9,874 nucleotides of DNA from JAJPJQ01 sp036522615 (GTDB lineage: Bacteria; Desulfobacterota; Binatia; UBA9968), in NCBI GenBank assembly GCA_036522615.1, contig DATDFN010000216.1, positions 1 to 9,874 on the forward strand, in the 5' to 3' direction. A program made the position numbers and the translations under genes. Each line of letters begins with the position of its first letter. Within the stretch, counting starts at the first letter, position 1. Below the pieces are notes generated by a model. It had not been told where the DNA came from. It searched no databases and was given only the letters and a program-made list of their open reading frames with translations. Below are positions 1-6,336 of this stretch, piece after piece.

Positions 1-234
1 GGTATAGCTGAGAGCCGAGACGAAAAGCGGCGGAGAGAATTTCCAATTCCTCGTCTTCACGAGCGGCGCGAAGAACAGCGCGGCGAAAAGGCTCCGGTAA
101 AAGACGATCGCGAGCGGATTCAACGCGAGCATTTTGATGAAGACGCCGGCGAGGCTCCACAGGACCGCGGCGCCGAGAATGCAGAGCCGCGCGCGCCGCG
201 CGTCGGCATCGTGTTTTTTTCTTTCGATTGACAT
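1..234 (-). CDS. EamA/DMT-family permease, N-terminal part (cut by window edge)
   Basis: The minus strand reads open from an ATG at 232-234 to the left edge, giving 78 codons with no stop. After a charged N-terminus (MSIERKKHDADARRARL) come a hydrophobic stretch around residues 18-37, then ALNPLAIVFYRSLFAALFF (about 37-55). The pattern of a first helix with LWSLAG followed by NP..I.F.R is typical of the first half of EamA (drug/metabolite transporter) permeases, which are ten-helix inner-membrane exporters. The substrate cannot be inferred. A purine-rich GGAGGGG directly precedes the ATG, closer than an ideal ribosome-binding site. The gene is divergent from the SUMF1-fold gene, with only 30 bp between starts. 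The family call is fairly secure; the rest of the protein lies outside the window. Confidence 0.8.
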   Translation of the reverse strand, partial: MSIERKKHDADARRARLCILGAAVLWSLAGVFIKMLALNPLAIVFYRSLFAALFFAPLVKTRNWKFSPPLFVSALSYT

Positions 235-256
235 CCCCTCCGCGCCTGATTACGAC
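228..256 (+). promoter_or_regulatory. Possible promoter of the SUMF1-fold gene (leaderless transcript?)
   Basis: TTGACA at 228-233, a perfect -35 hexamer, is followed 17 bp later by TACGAC at 251-256, a weak -10. Initiation would fall at about 263, one or two bases before the ATG at 265. No Shine-Dalgarno sequence precedes that ATG, so a leaderless message would be consistent. The -35 lies inside the start of the divergent permease gene and may be coincidence. Confidence 0.25.
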
Positions 257-264
257 CTTTTAAC

Positions 265-975
265 ATGGCGCCGGAGAAAAACGAATTTATTCCCGCGACG
301 GTCGTCATTCCCGCGGGCGCTTTTCTCATGGGCAGCGAAGACGGCATGGACAACGAGAAACCGGCGCATCGCGTCTATGTCGACGCGTTTGCACTGGGAA
401 AATTCCCCGTGACGAATCGCGAGTATCACAATTACGTTGCCGCGGCCGGCGCGTCTCCACCGCCGTTTTGGCAGGACCCCATGTTCGCCGACCCGGACAA
501 GCCCGTCGTCGGCGTCTCGTGGCACGAGGCGGCGGGATATTGCGCGTGGCTCGGCGCCGCGAGCGGCCTACCGTTTCGTCTGCCGACCGAGGCGGAATGG
601 GAACGCGCGGCGCGCGGCGGCTTCGAAGGTCGGAAATATCCCTGGGGCGATCAGCTTCCCGAGGAAAGCTCCTGCCCAGGCGTGGATACATTGAACGGCG
701 GGCCTCCGCCCGTCGGCCTCCATGAACCGAACGGCTTCAAACTCTACGACATGTGCGCGAGCGTGCACGAGTGGTGCAGCGATTTTTACGCCGCGGATTA
801 TTACCACAGCTCGCCCAAGCGCAACCCGATCGGCGCGCCTTCCGGCCCGCGCAAATCCTCCCGCGGCGGATCGTGGCGCCACCAGGTGAAATTCAGCCGC
901 TGCGCCGCGCGCAGCTCGCTGAATCCGGCGTTTCAATATGCGGACTACGGCTTTCGCGTGGCGCGCGACACCTGA
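265..975 (+). CDS. SUMF1/formylglycine-generating-enzyme-fold protein, catalytic Cys pair absent
   Basis: The 236-residue protein consists of little more than one FGE-sulfatase (SUMF1) domain. Family landmarks in order are VVIPAGAFLMGSEDG (13-27), PAHRVYVDAFALGKFPVTNREY (33-54), PVVGVSWHEAAGYCAWLG (80-97), FRLPTEAEWERAARGG (104-119), YPWGD (125-129), PNGFKLYDMCASVHEWCSD (155-173), RGGSW (200-204), RCAARSS (212-218) and YGFRVARD near the end. True formylglycine-generating enzymes carry two cysteines five residues apart just after GGSY/W; here the segment is GGSWRHQVKFSRCAARS, so the pair is missing and sulfatase activation is unlikely. The family also includes ligand-binding and other non-FGE members, so the function is open. 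There is no signal peptide. The 5' end lacks an evident ribosome-binding site, and an in-frame stop at 247-249 limits the start. Confidence 0.9.
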   Translation: MAPEKNEFIPATVVIPAGAFLMGSEDGMDNEKPAHRVYVDAFALGKFPVTNREYHNYVAAAGASPPPFWQDPMFADPDKPVVGVSWHEAAGYCAWLGAASGLPFRLPTEAEWERAARGGFEGRKYPWGDQLPEESSCPGVDTLNGGPPPVGLHEPNGFKLYDMCASVHEWCSDFYAADYYHSSPKRNPIGAPSGPRKSSRGGSWRHQVKFSRCAARSSLNPAFQYADYGFRVARDT

Positions 976-1069
976 GCGCGCGGGTTTACTTCCGGATTTA
1001 CTTCGGCGGTTCTTCGTTAAGCGTATGACCGTGTCCCGTACATTTGGATCCCCAGGACGCAGAGACAAG

Positions 1070-1102
1070 AAAGGCCCGGGCTCTTCCGAGCACCGGGCCT
1101 TT
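1070..1102 (-). terminator. Intrinsic terminator after rplI
   Basis: Read on the minus strand, AAAGGCCCGG (1102-1093) pairs perfectly with CCGGGCCTTT (1079-1070). Inside, after a one-base T bulge, GCTC pairs with GAGC around a GGAA (GNRA) tetraloop, and a T-rich tail (TTTCTTGTCT) follows. It sits about 25 bp past the rplI stop and closes the long minus-strand block. The A-rich 5' flank could also give weak termination of the convergent SUMF1-fold transcript. Confidence 0.9.
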
Positions 1103-1127
1103 AACCTGCGCTTTTTCGCGGCCGCGT

Positions 1128-1580
1128 CTATTTTCCTTCTTCGGCGACGACGGATACTTTGATATTCGCCTGCACGTCGGCCGTGAGCCGCACCGGCACC
1201 TCGTAGTCGCCGAGCGCCTTGATCGGCTCGGCGAGATGAATGCGCCGGCGCTCGACCTCGAGCCCTTTGGCTTTCAGCGCCTTTTCGATATCGATGTTCG
1301 TCACCGAGCCGAAAAGCTTCCCCTCCTCGCCCGCGCGCGCGGGAATGACGAGAGCAACTCCGGTAAGTTTCTCCGCCGTGCCTTGCGCCTGCTTCTGCAC
1401 GCGCACTTTCTGGGACTCGACGACGCGCTTTTGATGCTCGTAGGTCTTGAGGTTCTTCTTGTTCGCGACGAGCACCAGCCCGCGCGGCAAAAGATAGTTC
1501 CGGGCATAGCCGTCGCGCACCCGCACGACCTCGCCCATCTTCCCGACGTTCGGAATATCTTCTTTCAAAATAACTTCCAT
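1128..1580 (-). CDS. rplI: 50S ribosomal protein L9
   Basis: This 150-residue protein has normal length for bL9, the elongated 23S rRNA-binding protein near the L1 stalk that helps maintain reading-frame fidelity. The N-terminal RNA-binding domain is classical (MEVILKEDIPNVGKMGEVV, then GYARNYLLPRGLV at about 24-36). A charged connecting helix and a C-terminal domain (KLFGSVTNIDIEKAL, LGDYEVPVRL) follow. The ATG is preceded by AAGGAG six bases upstream (1587-1592). It is the last gene of the rpsF-ssb-rpsR-DUF2232-rplI string, 22 bp after the membrane-protein stop, and is followed by a strong terminator. Confidence 0.98.
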   Translation of the reverse strand: MEVILKEDIPNVGKMGEVVRVRDGYARNYLLPRGLVLVANKKNLKTYEHQKRVVESQKVRVQKQAQGTAEKLTGVALVIPARAGEEGKLFGSVTNIDIEKALKAKGLEVERRRIHLAEPIKALGDYEVPVRLTADVQANIKVSVVAEEGK

Positions 1581-1602
1581 GATTCGCTCCTTGCTTCCGC
1601 TG

Positions 1603-2553
1603 CTAAGCCGCGGGATTGGGATTCAAATTCTTCTTCTTTAGACGGCGGAAGTCGCCCCACAAATCAAACAGGCCGAGCGCCACGACTGCGATCGTCAGGA
1701 TCTGCTCGAAAAAAATAGCGAGATAGATAAATCCGCGCAGAAGCCGCGGCACGCTCTTGTGATGAAAATAATAGGCGACGATCGAAAGCCCGTGGAAGAA
1801 ATAGACGACCGACGCCGCGAGTAAGATATTCAAGGCGACCACCCGCCCGGCGTCGAGTCCGGGCACGAGCAGCAAGAAGCCGCCGCCGAGAAACACCCAC
1901 ACGAGCCATTCGGGCGCGCGCCATTCACGCAAGTCGCGGACGCCGGCGATTTCGTCCCGCCGCCCGGGAAAGCGCCGCAGAAGAAAGAAGATGTTTATCA
2001 ACACGAGCGTAATAAAACTGCCGAAAGCGAGCGCTGGCAGGACGCTCACGAGGGTTGCGACGATCTGCGGCCCCTGCTGCCGAATCCGCTCCACGGTCTC
2101 GGGAGAAAATCCGGCGCCGGCGTAGAGGTCTAACGTGGCCTTGAGATTCTCTTGCAAAAAATATTGCACGCCGTGGAAAACGTCGGACGGCGGCCCGAAG
2201 AAGAATGCCAGGCACGCGGCCAGTCCGGCGAGCATCGCCGCAGCGGCGGCGCCGGCGGCAGCTTCGATCGGCCAGCGGCGGGCGAATGCATGCAGCAGCA
2301 CGAGCGCCATGAGCGCGATGAGCACGAAGGCGGCGCCGACCTCGACGCCCGCCACGTACACGATAATTGCGGCCGCCAGCCCGAGCAGAAGCGCCGTGGA
2401 CGGAATTCCGTGCGTCAGCCCGAAGCCCAGAGCGGGCTGAGGCACGAGCGGCAGAAACAACATGCCCGCGAAAGGAACCGCCGCGGCGAGAAGCGTCAGC
2501 AAAACAGTAGCGGCCAACGCCGCGGCAAAACTCTTGGCGTTCTTGAATTCCAT
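1603..2553 (-). CDS. DUF2232 (YybS-like) multispanning membrane protein
   Basis: Starting at the ATG at 2551-2553 (MEFKNAKSF) gives 316 residues with about eight hydrophobic helices. Landmarks of the DUF2232/YybS family include LREWRAPEWLVWVFLGG, FFHGLSIVAYYF and a C-terminal ALGLFDLWGDFRRLKKK. A polar loop between helices carries NLKATLDLYAGAGFS. The family's molecular role is unknown; members commonly lie between rpsR and rplI in deltaproteobacterial-type genomes, as here. The frame is open further upstream, and a TTG (TTGACC) overlaps the rpsR stop, so a coupled longer start adding nine residues is possible. Neither start has a good ribosome-binding site; I prefer the ATG because the first helix follows it directly. 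Confidence 0.87.
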   Translation of the reverse strand: MEFKNAKSFAAALAATVLLTLLAAAVPFAGMLFLPLVPQPALGFGLTHGIPSTALLLGLAAAIIVYVAGVEVGAAFVLIALMALVLLHAFARRWPIEAAAGAAAAAMLAGLAACLAFFFGPPSDVFHGVQYFLQENLKATLDLYAGAGFSPETVERIRQQGPQIVATLVSVLPALAFGSFITLVLINIFFLLRRFPGRRDEIAGVRDLREWRAPEWLVWVFLGGGFLLLVPGLDAGRVVALNILLAASVVYFFHGLSIVAYYFHHKSVPRLLRGFIYLAIFFEQILTIAVVALGLFDLWGDFRRLKKKNLNPNPAA

Positions 2554-2576
2554 GACAGCCCAGGCGGCCGAAACGG

Positions 2577-2873
2577 TCAACTTTTGACTGTGGTGAAAGG
2601 CAGGAGAGCGATGCTGCGCGCGCGCTTGATCGCGGTCGTCAGCAGGCGCTGATGCCGGGCGCACGTGCCGGTGATCCGGCTGGGCGTGATCTTCCCGCGT
2701 TCGGTCACGAAGCCCGTCAGCAGCCGGATGTCCTTGTAATCGATGCGCACCGACTTGTCGGCGCAGAAGCGGCAGACCTTGCGCCGCATCATCGGGCGGC
2801 GCCGTCCTCCGCCGCCGCCCTTGTCTTCGTCCGAGCGCTCTCTGCCGGGTCTAGAAGATGCCATTTGAGCCAT
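2577..2873 (-). CDS. rpsR: 30S ribosomal protein S18
   Basis: The 98-residue product is bS18, a platform protein that binds S6. The core from MMRRKVCRFCADKSVRIDYKD (about 28-48) through LLTGFVTERGKITPSRITGTCARHQRLLTTAIKRARSIALLPF is strongly conserved. It retains CxxC and a third cysteine (TGTC), the set associated with zinc-binding (C+) S18 paralogues. The N-terminal 27 residues are a low-complexity Gly/Arg/acidic extension, slightly longer than in E. coli. GAGGTG ten bases before the ATG serves as ribosome-binding site, only 17 bp after the ssb stop. A second ATG three codons in could also be used. Confidence 0.98.
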   Translation of the reverse strand: MAQMASSRPGRERSDEDKGGGGGRRRPMMRRKVCRFCADKSVRIDYKDIRLLTGFVTERGKITPSRITGTCARHQRLLTTAIKRARSIALLPFTTVKS

Positions 2874-2890
2874 GATTTCTGTTCACCTCG

Positions 2891-3259
2891 TTAAATCGGT
2901 AGATCGTCTTCGTGCCCGGACGCGGGCGCGCTGCCGGCGTCGAAGAACTGAACCGTCGCAGCGACCACCTCGTACTTGCTTCGCTTCTGACCTTCCGGGG
3001 TTTCCCAGCGCCGCTGCGTCAGGCGGCCGTCGACCAATGCGCGCGCGCCGCGGCGCAGGTGTTCTTTGACGGGTTCCGCGCTGCGGCCGAAGACCACCAC
3101 GTCAATGTAACATACCTCTTCTTTGAGTTCGTCGTGGATGCGGTATTTGTGCGTGACGGCGAGAGGAAATTCGCATACCGCGAGACCCGCGGGCGTGTAG
3201 CGCAGATCGGGGTCGCGGGTCAGGTTGCCCAAGAGGATAACCTTGTTGTACTCCGCCAT
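2891..3259 (-). CDS. ssb: Single-stranded DNA-binding protein
   Basis: The 122-residue protein is nearly all OB-fold: NKVILLGNLTRDPDLRYTPAG at the N-terminus, then VCEFPLAVTHKY, CYIDVVVFGRSAEPVKEHLRRGARALVDGRL and YEVVAATVQFF. The flexible linker is very short (DAGSAPASGH). The C-terminal tip is EDDLPI, a variant of the DDDIPF tail that recruits repair and replication partners, ending in Ile instead of Phe. SSB coats ssDNA during replication and repair. It lies between rpsF and rpsR, an arrangement known in several phyla, with 23 bp to rpsF and 17 bp to rpsR. No strong ribosome-binding site is visible. Confidence 0.96.
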   Translation of the reverse strand: MAEYNKVILLGNLTRDPDLRYTPAGLAVCEFPLAVTHKYRIHDELKEEVCYIDVVVFGRSAEPVKEHLRRGARALVDGRLTQRRWETPEGQKRSKYEVVAATVQFFDAGSAPASGHEDDLPI

Positions 3260-3282
3260 CGACGCCCGATCCGGTTACGCGG

Positions 3283-3672
3283 CTAAGTCTGCGGACCGGC
3301 CTTCGCCTCCTCCTCGCCCTTTCTTGACGCCGCGGGATTTTCTTTCGCGGTCTGCGCGGCCGCTTCGGCGGCTTCATCGACGCGCACTGTCAGATAACGC
3401 AGCACGCCGTCGGTGAGACGCATCGTCCGCTCGAGCTCGTCGACGGCACGGGCTTCGGAGCGGTATTGCAGGAGCGTGTAGTAACCCTTCCCCTGCTTAT
3501 CGATGCGGTATGCCATGTCGCGGATCCCCCACTCTTCGAGGTGGGCCACGCTTCCGCCCTGCTCTTCAACGACTTTCTTAAATCGTTCGATATAATCCTT
3601 TACCGCGCCACCCTTCTCAGGGTGGACAATGAACATGGTTTCGTAAAGAGTCACGTCGATTCCCGTCTCCAT
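3283..3672 (-). CDS. rpsF: 30S ribosomal protein S6
   Basis: The 129-residue form begins METGIDVTLYETMFIVHPEKGG; the bS6 core runs through HLEEWGIRDMAYRIDKQGKGYYTLLQY, ELERTMRLTDGVLRYLTVRVDE, and ends in a disordered Ala/Glu/Lys tail. S6 binds the 30S platform as a pair with S18, encoded two genes on. The start is uncertain. The family usually begins M-x-x-Y-E, which would match a GTG at 3652-3654, with GGAG 12 bases upstream; the ATG at 3670-3672 has no clear ribosome-binding site. A TATGAT at 3694-3699 on this strand could be a -10 box, but no -35 fits, so I do not call a promoter. First gene of the S6-SSB-S18-DUF2232-L9 group. Confidence 0.95.
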   Translation of the reverse strand: METGIDVTLYETMFIVHPEKGGAVKDYIERFKKVVEEQGGSVAHLEEWGIRDMAYRIDKQGKGYYTLLQYRSEARAVDELERTMRLTDGVLRYLTVRVDEAAEAAAQTAKENPAASRKGEEEAKAGPQT

Positions 3673-3728
3673 TTCTATTGATCTTGAACGCTTATCATAC
3701 GAGTCCGGCTATTACAATTGAGCGAATT

Positions 3729-4295
3729 TTACCCGGCCCGATTGAATTTTTCCATTGCCCGCTTCGGCCCTTGGTCGAGCACCGCCTCGACGCCGTCGGC
3801 CGCCCGGGCGACGATCTCCGGAAGCTCCCCCTTTTCTTCCGGCGTAAACCGCTGGAGCACGAAATCGGCCGGATCAACGCCCGGCGGCGGCCTGCCGATG
3901 CCGATCCGAAGCCGGACGAAAGGGCCGTCTCCCAGCACCTGCAGCACGGAAAGCATCCCGCGGTTGCCGCCCGCGCTGCCCTGCTGGCGGATGCGGAGGC
4001 GGCCGAACGGCAGATCGAGATCGTCATGAACCACGATCACGTCGTCGGCCTCGACCGGGTGATAGCGGAAAAGCGTCGCGAGCGCCTGCCCGCTTAAATT
4101 CATGTAGGTCTGGGGCTTGACGAGCAGGACGCTCTCGCCGGCGCGCTTCCACTCGCCGATGAGCGCCTCTGCCTTGCTTTTATCGATCTTGACGCCGCCC
4201 TTATCGGCGAGGCGGTCGAGCACCATGAAGCCGAGATTATGCCGCGTGCGCTCGTATTTCTTTCCCGGATTGCCGAGGCCGACGATGAGCTTCAC
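3729..4295 (-). CDS. pth: Peptidyl-tRNA hydrolase
   Basis: The 188-residue enzyme releases peptidyl groups from prematurely dropped peptidyl-tRNA, recycling tRNA in the cytoplasm. The N-terminus MKLIVGLGNPGKKYERTRHNLGFM carries the catalytic His19 (E. coli His20) and Asn9. Further on, QTYMNLSGQA holds Asn66 (E. coli Asn68) and VVHDDLDLPFGRLRIRQQGSAGGNRG holds Asp91 (E. coli Asp93) and Asn111 (E. coli Asn114). Length is normal. It follows rplY, as in many bacteria, but a 156-bp repeat-bearing spacer separates them; rpsF follows after 56 bp. Confidence 0.98.
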   Translation of the reverse strand: MKLIVGLGNPGKKYERTRHNLGFMVLDRLADKGGVKIDKSKAEALIGEWKRAGESVLLVKPQTYMNLSGQALATLFRYHPVEADDVIVVHDDLDLPFGRLRIRQQGSAGGNRGMLSVLQVLGDGPFVRLRIGIGRPPPGVDPADFVLQRFTPEEKGELPEIVARAADGVEAVLDQGPKRAMEKFNRAG

Positions 4296-4309
4296 GGACG
4301 ATAGTTGCG

Positions 4310-4453
4310 AGTTTCGAGTTCGCCGTTTCGCGTTATGAATTTCGGAGCGATCCTCACTTCGTTCAGCATGACAGGATGTATGTCATTCTGAGCGCAGCGA
4401 AGAATCTCTCCGACAGGTTCCAACCTCGAAACCCGCGCTCGGAGCTCGAAACT
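4310..4453. repeat. REP-like nested inverted-repeat element between pth and rplY
   Basis: Within the 156-bp spacer, 4349-4373 (GATCCTCACTTCGTTCAGCA onwards) is an imperfect inverted copy of 4381-4406 (TGTCATTCTGAGCGCAGCGA onwards), with a 7-base loop between. An outer pair, AGTTTCGAGTTC (4310-4321) and GAGCTCGAAACT (4442-4453), matches as inverted repeats at 11 of 12 positions and reaches into the rplY stop codon. Both inner motifs resemble extragenic repeats I recall from many environmental genomes. The element would form a hairpin in the rplY-pth transcript; it lacks a T tract, so processing or stabilisation is likelier than termination. Confidence 0.7.
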
Positions 4454-5144
4454 ATTTTTTCTCCTCTTTTTTCTCTTCCTTCTTGGCCGCTGCCGGGGCA
4501 GCTTCCGCACCCTCGGCCGCCGGCGCGGCTTCGGCGCCCTCGACGGCAACCGGAGCAGCCTCGGCCGGCGTCGGCGCTTCCTCGATGCTCGGCGGCACGA
4601 CCGTCACGAGCGTCAGATCCGATTCCGACGCAGCCGTGACGCCTTCGGGCATCGTCAGCTCGGTGACGTGAAGCGAATCACCGATATCGAGGGCGGAGAC
4701 CTCGACGTCGAAGAACTCGGGAATGTCCATCGGCAGGCATTCGACGTCGATCTCGCGCACGATCGGCTGCAAAATGCCGCCGCGAACGACGCCGGCGGCC
4801 TTGCCCACGAAGTGAAGCGGCACCTTGACGCGGATCTTCTCGGTTAGATCGACTTCGTAAAAGTCCGCGTGAATGACCTCACCGGTCACCGGATGGTATT
4901 GCAGCTCTTTCACCAGCGCGACTTTGTCGGCGAGCGCGGGCGAGCCCGACTTGATGCGAATAAGGTGCGAGCCCTCGAGATGCGCGACGCGTGTGACAAA
5001 CTCTTTGCGGTCGAGCTCCAGCGGCACGGCGGCCGACTTCGGACCATAAAAAACGCCCGGCAGCTTGCCCTCTCGGCGCGCGCGGCGCGCGCGCCCCTTG
5101 CCGTCGCTCTCGCGCGGCTCGATTTTAATTTCAACGGTTTCCAA
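4452..5144 (-). CDS. rplY: 50S ribosomal protein L25, CTC type
   Basis: At 230 residues this is the long, two-domain bL25/CTC form that binds 5S rRNA. The N-terminal domain has the usual landmarks GRARRARREGKLPGVFYG, FVTRVAHLEGSHLIRI and LVKELQYHPVTGEVIHADFY. The beta-rich TL5-type domain follows (KVPLHFVGKAAGVVRGGILQ through SALDIGDSLHVTEL). The last 45 residues are an Ala/Glu/Pro-rich tail containing two copies of EGAEAAPAA and ending in EEKKEEKK. The start is TTG: no ATG fits, whereas AGGAGG stands exactly eight bases upstream. It follows prs by 41 bp, the usual prs-rplY-pth order. Confidence 0.97.
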   Translation of the reverse strand: METVEIKIEPRESDGKGRARRARREGKLPGVFYGPKSAAVPLELDRKEFVTRVAHLEGSHLIRIKSGSPALADKVALVKELQYHPVTGEVIHADFYEVDLTEKIRVKVPLHFVGKAAGVVRGGILQPIVREIDVECLPMDIPEFFDVEVSALDIGDSLHVTELTMPEGVTAASESDLTLVTVVPPSIEEAPTPAEAAPVAVEGAEAAPAAEGAEAAPAAAKKEEKKEEKK

Positions 5145-5152
5145 CGGAACTA

Positions 5153-5158
5153 CCTCCT
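5153..5158 (-). promoter_or_regulatory. Shine-Dalgarno site fixing the TTG start of rplY
   Basis: AGGAGG on the minus strand, eight bases before TTG (5142-5144), is a full match to the anti-Shine-Dalgarno core. It decides the non-ATG start of rplY. Confidence 0.85.
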
Positions 5159-5185
5159 GACGAAATTTAAGACAGATGTGGAAAT

Positions 5186-6139
5186 TTAGTCGAACAATGA
5201 GCTGATCGAGCGCTCATCGTGCGTCCGGCGGATCGCCTCGGCGATCAGGTGAGCGACCGAAAGGACTTTGATTTTATCGCACGCGCCCGCGGCGTGTCCG
5301 AGCGGCACGGTGTTGGTCGCGATCAACTCCTCGAGCGGCGATTCGACGATCTTCTGGATCGCCGGGCCGGAGAGCACCGCGTGCGTGCAGCAGCCGAGAA
5401 TCCTTTTTGCCCCTTCGCGCTTGAGCGCCGTCGCCGCCATCGTGAGCGTGCCCGCGGTGTCGACCATGTCGTCGAGCAGAATGGCGGTCTGGCCTTTCAC
5501 CTCGCCGATGATGTTCATTTCCGCGACGACGTTCGGGCCGGAGCGGCGCTTGTCGATAATCGCGAGCGAAGCGTTGAGCCGCGTCGCGAAGTCCCGCGCG
5601 CGCTCGACGCCGCCGGCGTCGGGCGAGATGATCGTGATCTCGTTGTGATTGAGCCGCTGCTTGACGTATTGCAGCAGCACCGGTGTCGCGTAGAGGTTGT
5701 CGACCGGAATGTTGAAGAAGCCCTGAATCTGGCCCGAATGCAGGTCCATCGTCAGAATCCGCGACGCGCCGGCCGTCGTGATGAGATCGGCGACGAGCTT
5801 CGCGCTGATCGGCACGCGCGGCGCGACCTTGCGGTCCTGGCGCGCGTAGCCGTAGTAGGGAATGACGGCGGTGATGCGCTTCGCCGACGCGCGCTTGAAC
5901 GCGTCGAGCATCAGCAGCAGCTCCATCAAATTGTTGTTCCCCGGCGAGCAGGTCGATTGCACGACGAAGACGTCGCCGCCGCGCACGTTTTCTTTCACCT
6001 CGACCTTGCTCTCGCCGTCGCTGAACGTCTCGACGACCGCCTTGCCGAGCGGAACTTTCAAGTACTCGCAGATCTCGCGCGCGAGCGCCGGGTTCGAGTT
6101 GCCGGCGAAAATTTTCAAATCGTCCTGGTGCTGTCCCAT
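5186..6139 (-). CDS. prs: Ribose-phosphate pyrophosphokinase (PRPP synthetase)
   Basis: The 317-residue class I enzyme transfers pyrophosphate from ATP to ribose-5-phosphate, making PRPP for nucleotides, His, Trp and NAD. Visible motifs are FSDGES (39-44), the flexible catalytic loop YYGYARQDRK (95-104), the signature MDLHSGQIQGFF (131-142) with metal/ATP-binding residues, SPDAGG (172-177), and the PRPP loop DDMVDTAGT (223-231). Length is standard. The ATG at 6137-6139 has no ribosome-binding site. A TTG at 6116-6118, preceded by AGGA, would give the N-terminus MKIFAGNSNP that is common in this family, so the true start may be seven codons downstream. Placed between tRNA-Gln and rplY. Confidence 0.98.
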   Translation of the reverse strand: MGQHQDDLKIFAGNSNPALAREICEYLKVPLGKAVVETFSDGESKVEVKENVRGGDVFVVQSTCSPGNNNLMELLLMLDAFKRASAKRITAVIPYYGYARQDRKVAPRVPISAKLVADLITTAGASRILTMDLHSGQIQGFFNIPVDNLYATPVLLQYVKQRLNHNEITIISPDAGGVERARDFATRLNASLAIIDKRRSGPNVVAEMNIIGEVKGQTAILLDDMVDTAGTLTMAATALKREGAKRILGCCTHAVLSGPAIQKIVESPLEELIATNTVPLGHAAGACDKIKVLSVAHLIAEAIRRTHDERSISSLFD

Positions 6140-6161
6140 GATAATCGTACGAAGGCGAAAC

Positions 6162-6189
6162 AGTATAAATAGAACAGCCGGAGCGGCAA
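6162..6189 (-). promoter_or_regulatory. Possible own promoter of prs
   Basis: On the minus strand TTGCCG (6189-6184) is followed after 16 bp by TATACT (6167-6162), a near-consensus -10. Initiation near 6155 would leave a short leader before the prs start. The -35 lies in the loop of the hairpin downstream of tRNA-Gln. Confidence 0.35.
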
Positions 6190-6202
6190 AGCAACTCCGG
6201 CT
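6176..6202 (-). terminator. Hairpin downstream of tRNA-Gln (weak terminator or processing site)
   Basis: AGCCGGAG (6202-6195, minus strand) pairs perfectly with CTCCGGCT (6183-6176) around an 11-base loop, 22 bp after the tRNA 3' end. The tail GTTCTATTTAT is U-rich but broken. It may end the tRNA transcript partially, or mark 3' processing before prs. Confidence 0.45.
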
Positions 6203-6224
6203 TCTCGCTCGCGCTTCAGGAAAC

Positions 6225-6298
6225 TGGCTGGGCGGGAAGGATTCGAACCTTCGATACCGGATCCAAAGTCCGGTGCCTTACCGCTTGGCGACCGCCCA
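6225..6298 (-). tRNA. tRNA-Gln (anticodon TTG)
   Basis: A full cloverleaf of 74 nt including an encoded CCA. The acceptor stem is TGGGCGG (6298-6292) with CCGCCCA (6235-6229), discriminator G at 6228 and CCA at 6227-6225. The anticodon stem CCGGA/TCCGG holds the loop CTTTGGA, with anticodon TTG at 6266-6264. The T arm is GAAGG, TTCGAAT, CCTTC. It lies between spoVG and prs. Confidence 0.98.
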
Positions 6299-6304
6299 TC
6301 CGCA

Positions 6305-6336
6305 AGTGCTTGATTTTATTGACGAATCTCAGCACT
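6305..6336 (-). other. Hairpin between spoVG stop and tRNA-Gln
   Basis: AGTGCT (6336-6331 on the minus strand) pairs with AGCACT (6310-6305), and inside it GATT pairs with AATC. It begins directly after the spoVG stop and ends 7 bp before the tRNA 5' end. No T run follows, so it looks like a structure in a shared spoVG-tRNA transcript, perhaps for RNase cleavage, and not a terminator. Confidence 0.4.

Noticed and set aside
976..1069. Short near-tandem TTTACTTCCGGA/TTTACTTCGGCG after the SUMF1-fold gene
   Set aside because: Only two 12-base units with mismatches; nothing suggests a functional element, and no gene or other signal is seen here.
1044..1718. Long plus-strand open frame over rplI and the end of the DUF2232 gene
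   Set aside because: Antisense shadow of convincing genes in GC-rich DNA; the translation resembles no family and spans two genes.
2554..2664. 37-residue N-terminal extension of the DUF2232 protein
   Set aside because: It overlaps the conserved C-terminus of rpsR on the same strand and has no membrane character; the ATG at 2553 leads straight into the first helix.
5219..6172. Plus-strand frame as long as prs
   Set aside because: Exact antisense of prs with Arg/Asp-rich low-complexity translation; prs has all its motifs on the other strand.
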